Assembly (NCBI GenBank): GCA_964017125.1
Contig: OZ024909.1
Span: forward strand, 49,821,580-49,885,579
Origin: Flabesymbios commensalis
Lineage: Eukaryota; Annelida; Polychaeta; Terebellida; Flabelligeridae
DNA: 64,000 nt
Direction of reading: 5' to 3'
Every line of letters begins with the position of its first letter. Position 1 is the stretch's first letter. The notes below the pieces were generated by a model that was not told where the DNA came from, ran no database searches, and saw only the letters and a list, made by a program, of their open reading frames with translations. Position numbers and translations under genes: made by a program. Shown one piece after another: positions 25,151 through 37,204 of the stretch.

Positions 25151-26284
25151 CTTTTTCTCTCTTGTTTGTTGGGTGACCAGATGACGAATAAAACATGTCT
25201 CATGTCTTACGTATTGTCTTGTTTTTTTTGTTCTGTACTGTATATTGTGTAGGCGTGGGCATAGTCAGGTAAATATAGTCAACTCTGGAAGATCGACCAA
25301 GTGATCGTTTTGCTCCACTGTCAACATTTGGTCAGTTGATATCAGTCAGGTGATCAGATATGTTGTTATAGATACATTTATAATATGCATTGAATTTAGG
25401 ATGATAATCATTTTTAAGAAACAAAAATCATGAAAGTCTTGTTAGTTATCATAATGATGACGAAAGAGACATTTTTATTTTGAAATGAGCGCTGATAGTC
25501 AACACTGTTTTCACTTGTAATTATTTTGATAATATGAACCAATTCAGTGGTTTTAATTTGAAAACTTAAATAGCTTATATAACTTTTAAAACTTACTTGA
25601 ATTTATCTTTGCTGACTATTTGCGTCTCTATGTCTATTTGGTTAAAGATTATAAGGTTAACATTAACCTGTTTTGATTTTGCTGTTACTTATCCTTCACA
25701 GTAAGATTACAACAATGAAACTATTTCCAGAATATAGTGAGTTATTTAATATTATTTAAATTACAGTATTGTGTTCTGTGCATTACTAAAATAGTAGAGA
25801 TAAATGTCAGATAATCATTGTGGCAAAAATTAATATTGTTTAATTACTACTCAATCACTCACTCAGAACATGATCCACCGGTCCCTTTTAAATTCAATTT
25901 AACATTGACCTTTACCCCAACGACCCAAATATGCCCACAATCAATAAAATAGTGCCAGCAATGGACTTGGCATGCAGAAAACCCTTAGAAACCAAATGTC
26001 ACACATGAAATTCGAAGAAACAGTTAACAAGTTATATGGATGAGATATTTATGGCGGCCATTTTGGATTTTACATTGAAAATATATCATACTCATCATCT
26101 CTGGAAATAGCTCACTTTTCAATACAGTTGTTATTGTAATATTATGTCTCCCCTTTCACAGAGAGGTGGGGACATGTTGGTTTACCCTTGTCCGCTCGTC
26201 TGTCTCAGTCTGTGCTGTGAGTCTTCTGTGCTATGAGTCTGTCTCCCATTCATTTCTCTCCAACGCTTTCTACAACGTACAGGC

Positions 26285-26415
26285 GGTCAAACACAACACG
26301 TTGACCCAATGCTGGACATTAGCCCAGTATTGGGTTACTGTGTAGTGTTTGGCACCACGCTGAATGTGGGCCAGCGTCACAGACGGCGGGCCAACATTAA
26401 TCTAGCTTTGGTTCA
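26285..26415. repeat. GTTGACCCAATGCTGG / CAGCGTCACAGACGG motif block
   Basis: 'cgttgacccaatgctggac', 'gcccagtattgggttac' and 'gggccagcgtcacagacgg' in 130 bp. The same order recurs at 31660-31775 and, more diverged, at 32440-32600. Confidence 0.7.
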
Positions 26416-27172
26416 AAGCATCGTGCCCGTACTATACCACCAGCTGTGACCAGGAGCTGTGACCAGCATGCGTGACTAGGACAGAATGAATACCGGCCAG
26501 CAAGGAAGGGCAGCATGGGGCTAACAAATGGCAAGATGCTCCTAAAGAAGGACATCATGGCGCAGAGCCATGTTAGAATGGTTAGTAGATGAAGAAATAC
26601 GTTGTGAAATTGTAAAAAAATATTTTCATTTTTGTTAATATAATTATATTTAAATTTTACAATACAAAGTTTTCCGCGTTCGTTATATATTTTCTTTTTT
26701 ATATTTTATTTTTATGCATTTTTTTCATACAATTATATTTAATTGCATAATTACAACCTAAAGCGACACAATCAGGCTAACATCATAAAAAATCAGTGAT
26801 TTTATTTTGGCTTCTTGATATGATCATATGATGTAAACATGTCCATAGACTAGAACTGCAAAAAAAGTTTTTTACATTTTTCTGTTGCGCATTTACCAGT
26901 TAAGCGAGATATAGAGACGAAATTCACGATTTCTTGTTTTGGACATGCATGTCCAAAATAAGAAATACGGGAATTTCGTCTTTAGAAGATAAATATTTGT
27001 TGTTGTTTTGCTGGATATTTGTATCTTTGTATATCGTATATATAAATAATATTTCATTTCCTAGTGCAATTAGAACACACAGTTATGACAAGTAAGGAAA
27101 TACGAAAGCAATCAGAAACATTTATTTCTAAATTTTGCCATGGCCTGTTTTACTATAACCTTATAACATTAC

Positions 27173-27319
27173 CTGGGCATTCGTGAGTATTGCAGGATCT
27201 GGTTTCGTTGCTGTCTCCTTGGCAGTCTGCACCATTGTCACACTCTCTAACACGCTCCTGTGTACCTCCGCCACACGATCTGGTACAGTTCGTCCATTCA
27301 CACCAAAGACTCCACTCCG
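27173..27319 (-). CDS. TSP1 repeat exon, tandem copy 2 (gene A)
   Basis: Same phase 1-1, 49-codon TSP1 exon as 21521-21667, exactly 5652 bp away, with the same splice signals (acceptor '..ttacag', donor gtaatgtt). All 147 coding bases match by eye. In transcript order this is the first TSP1 repeat, after the Cys-rich exon at 36942. If both exons are spliced in, the protein has two identical adjacent TSP1 repeats, each with the extra cysteine in the tryptophan ladder. If the tandem duplication is an assembly artefact, only one exists in the animal. Confidence 0.85.
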
Positions 27320-29245
27320 CTGTAATAGTTCACACCAAACACATTATTCATGTAACAAAAAAAAAACAGGTAAAATTATATTACTGTTCTCTGTATGTCT
27401 ATCTGCTAAACCATCGCTAGTTATATTATGCAGTGCGTGAGTGCTGTGCAGATCCCGTTGATACATTTGATAGTAGTAGAAAATAGTGAATCACTATAAA
27501 GATATGTTATGCATTTTGGATACATTATGTGATGATAATGGTGCACAGTAGACGACCACTTCAATAGATTTTGAAGTACGTTCAAACTATTAACTGTGCG
27601 AGATGGCTCTAGGCCGGGCAACCTGTGGATACACCCGAAACAAATTGCAATAGTTTCTACACCTATTTTTCCTGAATGCGGGGGTCATCTGAGAACAACA
27701 TAATGAAAGTATACCTAAATGTTTTGAGCAGAACATACTTTTTAAGGACAAATACAAGAGGGCTGCCAAAATCGTAGACAATGACATAATTTCAGAAGTA
27801 TACCCAGGGAGCCAGAAGAATTTGAGGGACATGGCGTGCTGTAAAAGTTTGGCCGGTGGAAATCATCTCTACATATACCCACAAACACAACCTAGGTGAA
27901 CAACCTTGCAAATATTTTGCAGGAAATGCACAAAAAGCGAAAATCAAAGATGGCCGCCACACATGTTTTGTTTATATAACTTTTGAACAGTTTGTTCCAA
28001 TTTAATGTGTGACACATCGTTTCTTGTGGGTTTTTTTTGCATGTCATATCCATTTCGGGCACCATTTCATTGATTTAGCCCATATTTAAGTTGTATATGT
28101 GAAGGTCAAGGTGAAATTAAACATTTAAATAGGTCTAACTCTGGGCGTATTCGGAAACACAACTATGACAAGACTATATTTTCAAGTATAACTGTATACT
28201 TAACATTGACTGTAGATGTAAAAGAAATTCATGAGGTGATTTGATTGGACAATGATCTATAGCCTATATGTAAAGGTACGGGCACGAAGTGGGTATAGGA
28301 GACTGGCAATAGAAAAATTTGACATTAGAGCAAACCTTGGGATGAATGTAGTTACCAGCTTACCGTTGTTACTCTGGAGACAAGGCGACGCGAATGTAGC
28401 GTAGTAGTGGTAGTAGAATATTGCTTAACGACATTTTTCGGCACTAGTGGTCATCCAAGTAACATTGCAATACGTGAAAAACAGTACAGTCTGTTGATGA
28501 AATGAATGATGTACAGATGATGATGTGAGAGTGGGGTGATAGGGCATTGTGGGTTATTTTTCTTCACTCGCTCTATAAGGGGACGATCCAACGATTGATG
28601 CAATCAAACGAATTATTATAAGACCAAGGTTATGAAGATGAAAACATCATAATAATCTCATCTATAAGATCCACACCTGAAACTGAAAAAAAGATCAATT
28701 TATGGCATTGTTATGAATGACACAAATGCTGCTGGTGGGTCTGCTGTTAATATTGTCATTTTAAGCAGATGTATAGGATATAACTTCTTCATGAACTTGT
28801 CAATATTCAATGGCAATGGTACTTACTGCGGACATCAGTTTGCAAGATCTACTCTTGTGCGCGTACTCGAAGATTATACCAAAAATTATATCAGACAGTT
28901 CTGAATTGCCAACATACAATTACAATACTGCAGCAATTGTGGATGCAATGTGAGCTATTCGTCGGTGATACAGACACGATTTTTCAATCAATGGAAAATG
29001 CAGTATATGTATATGTATATGTACATGTCAACAATAAATGTTTCTTTTTGTCTAGTTCAGAGTACATATGACTATATTTTTTCAAAGTGAAATGTGGTGC
29101 CAGAACCTACCATGCCCTATTACCCCCACCCTCACATCATCATCTGTACATCATTCATCTCATCAATTGACTACAACATTTTCATCGTATTACAATGCCA
29201 CTTAAATGACCATTTGTGCCGAAAAGTGACGTAAAGCAATACTAT

Positions 29246-29246
29246 T

Positions 29247-29286
<40 letters not shown>

Positions 29287-29305
29287 GCTACTGCTACTGC
29301 TACTC

Positions 29306-29348
<43 letters not shown>

Positions 29349-29359
29349 CACTACTACTA
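29246..29359. repeat. (TAC)n microsatellite, unit 2
   Basis: Counterpart of 23590-23697, slightly longer and with more GCT interruptions. Confidence 0.95.
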
Positions 29360-30239
29360 AGAAAATATAATATACGCCTTGGGGATAGATTCAATAATGG
29401 AAAAGGTATAATAATAGAAAATTACAGTCCACCAATAAAGAGAGAGATACCCAAGTACTTTTACACCCATAAAAAACCCTTTTGAGGGTATTGAAAGAAT
29501 TATTGTCTTATATTTACATTTCAAGTGGGTGTGATACCACACATTTCTCTTTCTTTACAGGCAAAAAGTGGGGTTTCTTTGTAGCAAGGAGGTGGATATT
29601 GCAGCATTTAAAAAAGAACATGAAATCCATATCAGATGCTGTCACAAACTCGAGTTTACAAATTACTAAACAAGGGGGCTCAAGTTGACTTTCCTTAAGC
29701 TACCGCCACCAACAGAACTTGCATTTCATTAACATTTGAAGTAGCATTGGCCACACTACTGGGCAAAACGTCACATTGCAAGTAAGCATACGCAATTTCA
29801 AAACTTATAAAGATGAGGAAGGCAGCCATTAATCTCAGTGGGTTTTATCTGCGTTCTGTTCTTGTTCACACTAGTCCATCCAATGCATTGTTTAGATAAT
29901 TTATGTTATACTGGTCAAATGTATTTTAATTTCCTCTTCATCGCACCATCCATTCCTAGGCAGGTGCTCCTGACCCATGACCCAATTTAGCGCAAAAGTG
30001 GCCCACGCCCCCATTCATTCATTTTGCTATAAAGCATATGATATAGTTTCCGAGAGTAGGCCTATCATAAGAAGAATATAACTTCTCATTACTTTCAGCA
30101 GCTAGTCATTTATTTTGTAATATTCCGTTTTGATGTTATATTTGTATGTGTTACTATAAACATTTCATAATAGTTATAATTATTATTAACCGAGAGACAA
30201 GAATACTAACGATTATTTTTCATGATTTGAAGAATTAAC

Positions 30240-30830
30240 CCAGCAAACACGGGGCTTTTTTGTCGCATTTGTGTCTTTGACGTTGGTCCGACGTTGTGTA
30301 GGTGTTGTACAGGTGTTTGTGTTTGCTGGGAAGGTATCTCAGCGGGCATGGAACGGTGGGCCGACGTTGGGGTAGTGCTGGTCCATCGTCTGTGATTCTG
30401 GCCAGGCATTGTGCCACGGTTGTCTCGCCGTGTTGTATCTGCTGGAATTATTTGAATATAATGCCTGTTGAACGCGAGACGTTGGCCGGGGTTTGTTTGG
30501 CCGTTGGGCCAGTTTTAGTTCAACGGCGGAACAAAGATCTATCGGCGTTTCGTGTCTTTTCCTTTAACTTTTGCCAGCGATCGAATGTCGGACTCGGTAC
30601 CGTGCTGGTTCGGTGCTGGTTCACTGTCATAGACGGTTGAACAACATTGAACCGGGAGGTTGTAATAACTCATGCTTGCTTTGTTTGTATGTGGCCAATG
30701 ATCGTCCCGGCAGGCACGAAACGTTCGCCCGCTGTTTGTACAGTGTTGGCTTGCAGTCTGCGGCGCTGTATCGGCGTTGTTCCGGTGTTGGGTGGACGTC
30801 TTTTGTTTCTTTGTGATGATGATGGGGACT
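30240..30830. repeat. Degenerate GGCCCA-acg-TTGG minisatellite, unit 2
   Basis: Counterpart of 24545-25115. It has two additional internal blocks ('tgattctggccagg...' and 'cgagacgttggccggggt...'), consistent with gain or loss of repeat units. Confidence 0.65.
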
Positions 30831-31659
30831 ATTGCTCAGTATAGTAGACATGACGCATTGGCCTCGTGTTGATTTGGTGATAATATGAACCAATTCAGTG
30901 GTTTTAATTTGAAAACTTAAATAGCTTATATAACTTTTAAAACTTACTTGAATTTATCTTTGCTGACTATTTGCGTCTCTATGTCTATTTGGTTAAAGAT
31001 TATAAGGTTAACATTAACCTGTTTTGATTTTGCTGTTACTTATCCTTCACAGTAAGATTACAACAATGAAACTATTTCCAGAATATAGTGAGTTATTTAA
31101 TATTATTTAAATTACAGTATTGTGTTCTGTGCATTACTAAAATAGTAGAGTTATATGTCAGATAATCATTGTGGCAAAAGTTAATATTATTAATATTGTT
31201 AATATTGTTTAATTACTACTCAATCACTCACTCAGAACATGATCCACCGGTCCCTTTTAAATTCAATTTAACATTGACCTTTACCCCAACGACCCAAATA
31301 TGCCCACAATCAATAAAATAGTGCCAGCAATAGATTTGGCATGCAGAAAACCCTTAGAAACCATATGTCACACATGAAATGCGAAGAAACAGTTAACAAG
31401 TTATATGGATGAGATATTTATGGCGGCCATTTTGGATTTTACATTGAAAATATATCATACTCATCATCTCTGGAAATAGCTCACTTTTCAATACAGGTGT
31501 AATTGTATTATTGTGTCTCCCCTTTCACAGAGAGGTGGGGACATGTTGATTTACCCTTGTCCGCTCGTCTGTCTCAGTCTGTGCTGTGAGTCTTCTGTGC
31601 TATGAGTCTGTCTCCCATTCATTTCTCTCCAACGCTTTCTACAACGTACAGGCGGTCAA

Positions 31660-32135
31660 ACACAAGACGTTGACTCAATGCTGGACATTAGCCCAGTATT
31701 GGGTTACCGTGTAGTGTTTGGCGCCACGCTGAATGTGGGCCAGCGTCACAGACGGCGGGCCAACATTAATCTAGCTTTAGTTCAAAGCATCGTGCCCGTA
31801 CTATACCACCAGCTGTGACCAGGAGCTGTGACCAGCATGCGTGACTAGGACAGAATGAATACCGGCCAGCACCGGCGACACTGGCCCAACATTTATTAGA
31901 CATTGGGTCGGTAATACCAGACCAGCTGCTATTTCCAGCAAACACAAAACATTTGTATAACATTTGTACAACGTCGGCACAATGTCTTCGACGTTGGTCC
32001 AACATTGTACAAATGTTTGGTGTTTACTGGGTTGAACTGGGTTGAACCAGTGCTGGCTTGATGCTGGGCCAGCATCGCAGATGGTGGGCCAGCATTGGAC
32101 CAGCATTGGGTCAACGTTGTGTTTGCTGGGAGTGC
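31660..32135. repeat. Motif blocks at and beyond the end of the duplication
   Basis: 31660-31775 belongs to unit 2. 31930-32135 continues past the duplication end with further units ('acaacgtcggcacaatgtc', 'gctgggccagcatcgcag', 'gcattgggtcaacgttg'). Confidence 0.65.
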
Positions 32136-32149
32136 TGACATTTCACCAG

Positions 32150-33060
32150 AACGGAATAAATTTTATTCCGCTTAATACATCGTCTCTACTGGTCACAGGA
32201 GCCATTTAATAACATTAATTACAAAAGCCATTGACACTACATCTATTAGCCATCAACCTTTACCGTTATGCTGCTGGAAGGGAGACATCTCCAGTTTTTT
32301 GTTCACAAAAAACTAGACCGTTCTAGTTATGTTTCCCGTCTGTACACAGAGGTGGGGACATATTGCTTTACTCCTGTCCGCTCATTCTGTGCAAGGATTC
32401 ATTTCTCTCCAGCGCTTTCTATCGTGCAGGCGGTCAAACACGATACGTTGACCCAATGCTGGGCTAATGTTGGCCCACCGTCTACGACGCTGAGCCAACA
32501 TTAGCCCAGTGTTGGGTTACCATGTCGTGTTTGGCGCCACGCTGAATGTGGGACAGCGTCCCAGACGACAGACCAACATTAACCAGGTTTGGTTCAAAGC
32601 ATCGTGCCCGTGCCGCCAGCATGCAGGTATCGGCAGCATGAAGTATAACATTTGTATAAATTTGTACAACGTCGGCCCAACGTCTTTGACGTTGGTACCA
32701 CATTGTACAAATATTATACAAATGTTTTGTGTTTACTGCGTTGAACGCAGGCCAGCAAACACGAGGCGTTGAACCAGTTCTGATTTGATGGTGGGCCAGC
32801 GTCGCAGACAGTGGGCTATCATTGGACCAGCATTGGGTCAACGTCGTGGTTGCTGGGTTTGCTGGTTTCGCACCAAAACGGAATAATAAATGCCGCTTAA
32901 TACATAATCTCTACTGTCCACAGGAGCCATTTAATAGCATTAATTACAAAAGCCATTGACACTCCATCTATTAGCTACCAACCGTTATGGTTATTCTGCT
33001 GGAGGGGAGACATCTCCAGTTTTTGGTTCACAAAAAAACTAGACCCTTCTGGTTATTTTT
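32150..33060. repeat. Diverged direct repeat, two copies about 720 bp apart
   Basis: 32150-32330 and 32875-33055 match in direct orientation ('ccgcttaatacat', 'cacaggagccatttaata', 'ggagacatctccagttttt'). The space between holds a third, diverged version of the unit end (32340-32620, 'gtgcaggcggtcaaacacga') and another motif block (32655-32860). The area is a partial older tandem array related to the 3' end of units 1 and 2. Confidence 0.65.
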
Positions 33061-34339
33061 ATAGGGCCTATCTAAGCAAACTAAAGTATTGACAGCTAAA
33101 ATGGCTAAGCGTAAAAAAGTGTGAAGCATATAGTTTTTTGAATATCGATACATGTCTTTCATACTTATATCTAAATGATAAATATGTTTAATTGCATCTA
33201 AAAATTGAAGCATACTTATGGATTATGTATGTTGAATGTATTGAAAATGGAATTGCAGTATAATGGTTTAATGATTCAACAATCATAATACAACAGTCAA
33301 AGACGCACCACAGGCAAGGAAAATAGAATTTGTCTATGTTCCTGGCTACAAGTGACATTATTTTACTCATAATTGTATTTCCTGGACGATAATAGTCGAG
33401 GAAAAAGAATACATAGAGGTAAACGAATATTTATTATTTTAGATAATTTAAATCCATGCCTTTATACTATGATTTTTTACACTATATAGCTCAATTTTAC
33501 GGTGATTACAATCATGTTTTCTTTGTATAATTGTATATAAATGTTATGTATTTAATTATATTTATGCATTATTCATATGTAGGACTAGGCCTATACTATA
33601 AATTTAATGCATTTCGTATTGTATATTTGTGGGTGTAAGGAATATTGCTCATTGGGTATACCCTCTTGAGATAAATATATTATTAATATTACTTAAAGAC
33701 CCATTAAATACATTGCGAAATGTAATTTTGATAATTGTTTATTGATTGTATAATTAGGATTAAGCACTTTTTAAATCACATATATTTCGGGAATCTCATT
33801 TAAGTAAGAATGTTTTCTCTCAGATTAAAATTCGTTTATGGTCATTATTTGAACCACAAAGGTCAAATTCACAATAACCGGTGGCAAGTCACAAAATTCT
33901 TATGAAATGCATGTTTTAGCATTTAATCACCTCACAAACATCATCAACTGGTGAACATGCTTCGTTGTCGATATCTACATTTAAATGTTTATGTATTAAA
34001 ACTAAGTGCTTAGAAAATATTTGCAAAAAAATGTGAAATTGTCCACATTTTCTTGACAATTTTCTGGCGGCCGTCTTGGATTCGGTCGTAAATATCACAT
34101 TCCAGCATTTCTAGTACGAGCATTAAAATGTAAAATAAGACACCATAAACGTGTTTGTCATGTGCAATTTTAAATGGGAATATTACAGAATAACTGACTA
34201 GCTGCTGAAAGTAATGAGAAGTAAGATTATTTATATGATGAGCCTGCTCTCTGAATTGTTGATAGCAATATGAATTAATTGGACGGAGGCCACTTTTGTG
34301 CACTTGGAGGCTAAACTGGATCAAGAACACCTGCTGAGG
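33061..34339. other. Gene A intron, no gene recognised
   Basis: AT-rich DNA without recognisable coding potential. A 'tggcggccgtcttgg' motif lies at about 34066, within a stretch (33910-34330) whose composition resembles transposon ends, but no partner was found. Confidence 0.5.
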
Positions 34340-36660
34340 AAGGGATGAGGCGAAAATTAAAAATTACATTTGACCAATAATAAAGTGATGTAAACAATGC
34401 ATTGGATCAGCTAATGTGAACAAGAACAGAACGCAGATAACACCCACTGAGATTAATCGCTACCTGCCTCACTATTACCAGAGATCTCTGCTATTACATC
34501 CAACGTTTTGAAATAGCTTACATGTATCTTTATCTCTTCAGATACACCATATGTAACAAGAACATATTCGTTTGTTGCACATGGTAGCTGGTATTAGTAC
34601 ATAAGATTTTACAACTATTTGATATGTTGTGTGATTTGCTCTAGAAAAAGTGATCGGGTACGATTGACAGTAGAACAATCTACAAAAGATCAGCTATATA
34701 CTGTTGTTATACGTCAATGTCTGGTTTTGTGACGTTTTGCCCAGTAGTGTGGCCAATGCTACTTTACGTGTTAAAAACTTTATCTTCTGTTGGTGGCGGT
34801 AGCGCAAGTAAAGTCAACTTAAGCCTTCTTAATTTATAAACTAGAGTTTGTGACAGCCTCTCAAATGAATCTTATTTTTTCAAATGCTGCAAAGAAAGCC
34901 CAATTTTTTGTCTTTAAAGAAGGCGAAATTGGTGGTATCACATCCACTTGAAATGAGAATACATTTTGACATATATATATATATGGGTCTGTGTTGTGAG
35001 GAGCCCAATGTGATGTAATTTTATGGATCGGCAGGTGGTTGATAATAAATCTTTCAATATCCCCAAACAAGTGCAAAATTACATGGGTATCTCCCTCGTT
35101 CTTGGCGGACTGTAATTCCAATTACAATGCAATTTCCATGATTTAATTTATCCCCAAGGCACATATTCTATTGTCTTTGCTATAATATCATAACTCTGAT
35201 CATAACCTCTGTTAATTCTGGCATCACGGCTCACCTTTAAAAAATACAGACTTGTACACTGAGTATGCTGAGCAAGGCTAAACCACCTATTTATTGTTAA
35301 CATAAATTTGCGCATCTGTTTACACGAACTTTTGTATCTGTTGTGGTCTTTATGTACTGACTACTTCACACTAAGGGGGAGAAGAAATTCATGCAAAAAA
35401 TAAAGGTATCTTATAGAAGGTCATGTAAATATATCTACTGCATTTTCTATTGATTGAAAAATATTTTCTGTATGAAACGATCACCGACAAGTAGCATACA
35501 TTGCATCCACAACTGCTGCAGTATTGTAATTTTATTTTGATAAGACAGAACTGCCTGATCTAATTTTTGGTATAATCTTTGAGTACGCTCACAAGAGTAG
35601 ATTTTGCAAACTGAAAACTTGGTGAAGGGTTTACCGGTATTTCCTAGACATCCATGTTTAAAATGACAATATGCACAGCAGCCCCGCCAGCAGACATTTG
35701 TATCAACAATTTCAATGCCAGGCCTACCTCATTTTTGTTCCACTTTGAGATTATGATGTTTTCAACTTCATAACAATATAATAATTCGTTTGATTGTATC
35801 TATCATTGCATCCATTCCAATATATTTTTTATTATCTTTATACTAATTAAAATATACAAATAATTGCAATACATTAAACAAAACATGTGTAAAATGAGCT
35901 GATGACGAGATGGTGGTTGTTGGTTGGGAAAAGAGGGTTATTGAGATTTCCCTTCACTCGTCGTATAAGGGGCTCTAGGCGTCGCTGGGAATTTAACTTA
36001 CGTACGTATGTGTCACTGAGCAATGTAATGCTGAAATGCCTTGTCATAACTTCATTCATCCCAAGATTTGATCTAATCAAACTCTCTATTGCAGACAGCT
36101 GATGTGCATTAGCTCTGTTGCTTAGTATCCTATACCCACTTTCTGCCTATACCATTGTTTAGTGTTGTGCAATCAAATCAGCTCTATTCTGTTGCACCTA
36201 CATTTAATATTAACAATACAGCTATGGTCGCAATATTTCAAAATATATTTTCGTTTTAGTTTTGCTTCAAAATACGCCGCAAGTTAGGCCTATTTAAAAG
36301 TTGAATTTGACCTTGACCTTCACATAAACAACCTAAGAATGGCATAAATCGATAAAATGTTACCAGAAATGGACTTGGCACACCGAAAACCATTAGAAAT
36401 GATGTGTCACACATTACATTTGAACAAACCGTTTAAAAGTTATATAAACAAGATATTTATGGCGGCCATCTTTGATTTTCGCTTTTTGTGCATTTCCTGC
36501 AAAATACTTGCAAGGTTGTGTTCGTGGGTATATGTAGAGATTATTTCCACCGGCCAACCTTTTACAACACGCCATGTCCCTCAAACCCTTTTGGCTCCCT
36601 GGGTATTTCAGTCTTTTAGCAGGATTCCCAACTTTATTAAAACAAAACACACAAACTATG
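34340..36660 (-). repeat. Inverted, older relative of the duplication interior
   Basis: Matches the reverse complement of about 21960-24250. Examples are 34420-34470 with 24140-24190, 34735-34820 with 24005-24105, 36300-36480 with 22270-22470, and 36500-36600 with 22140-22240. Divergence is clearly greater than between units 1 and 2. The (TAC)n run and part of the nested TIR element are replaced or missing. It contains no TSP1 exon. A short (AT)n lies at about 34970-34985. Confidence 0.75.
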
Positions 36661-36941
36661 ACACCGTGCGGTAAGCTGCAGTTATAAATTTGATAATGCA
36701 GTGAGCTTCCAAAAAAGGCAGGCTCATACGGACTCCCGAAGCCCACCTCCTACATAAGTTAAATAATTTCTGCCTCCTCATTTCTGAATTTAATCCAATA
36801 ACTAAATAATAGGCTACTTCGGAAACTGAATTTCTTCCTTCCCATTTCTGTTTTATGAACACGCTCCTGATTAAATTATTAATGGAGCAAAAGCTCACTG
36901 TATTAGATCTACCAGTTAAATCGTATGGCTGGTAAACTTAC

Positions 36942-37034
36942 ATGTATCTTCACATCCACAGCTGGGCTCACATCCTATAAAGAAGCCGCATCCACATCCA
37001 CAGTTGCTGTTATCTTGCATACATTTCGTTGAGT
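36942..37034 (-). CDS. Cys-rich exon (gene A, exon after the signal peptide)
   Basis: A 31-codon phase 1-1 exon with acceptor attttccaacag and donor gtaagttt. It reads STKCMQDNSNC, then GCGCGF, IGCEPSCGCEDT. Seven cysteines in 31 residues, with CGCGCG and CGC clusters, indicate a small disulfide-rich module. It does not match EGF, TIL or TSP1 spacing and I do not recognise it. Its CGC-type clusters recall the Cys-rich exons of gene B, but similarity this short may be convergent. It is supported by splice signals, phase and cysteine density; the upstream and downstream introns are 6.1 and 9.6 kb. Confidence 0.7.
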
Positions 37035-37204
37035 CTGTTGGAAAATAAAATAAGTATAAACAGCTGCGCAAAAAAGAACTGTTGTACTAGCCTATCAGAT
37101 CGTTAAGATTTATATACATTTTTTTTATTTGCACGGGTTGTAACTATTAAGTGCTGATCGAGTGCTAGTTAGGCCAATAGGAAATGGATGATGAATCCAA
37201 TCTA

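Larger units (their letters stand above)
22140..26110. mobile_element. TIR element inside duplication unit 1
   Basis: 22260-22490 and 25895-26080 are inverted relatives. Shared features include 'gttatat.aa.aagatattt / atggcggccat', 'tgtgacacat', 'gacatgcaaaa' and 'gaccttcacat'. They bracket about 3.6 kb holding a second, nested TIR pair (22745-23700). No transposase frame is visible, so it is non-autonomous. The same structure is repeated in unit 2 (about 27790-31460). Confidence 0.55.
20852..26503. repeat. Tandem duplication, unit 1 (5652 bp)
   Basis: Starts 'ggaagggcagcatggggc' and ends '...accggccagcaa', directly followed by unit 2, which restarts 'ggaagggcagcatgg' at 26504. The two units are near-identical by eye across exon and intron. 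Unit 1 alone contains 25115-25528 (414 bp). It carries one TSP1 exon of gene A plus nested repeats. Either a genuine recent tandem duplication or two haplotypes joined by the assembler. Confidence 0.9.
26504..31871. repeat. Tandem duplication, unit 2 (5368 bp)
   Basis: Directly follows unit 1 in the same orientation and ends '...accggccagca', after which the sequence is unique. Relative to unit 1 it lacks one 414-bp block (25115-25528) and has small extra blocks near 30392-30410 and 30474-30553. Single-base differences are scattered. It carries the second copy of the TSP1 exon. Confidence 0.9.

Noticed and set aside
24480-32841. Many overlapping frames of the type NVGPTS or RRWANVG
   Set aside because: All six frames are open over a degenerate G/C-rich minisatellite; no splice structure or domain.
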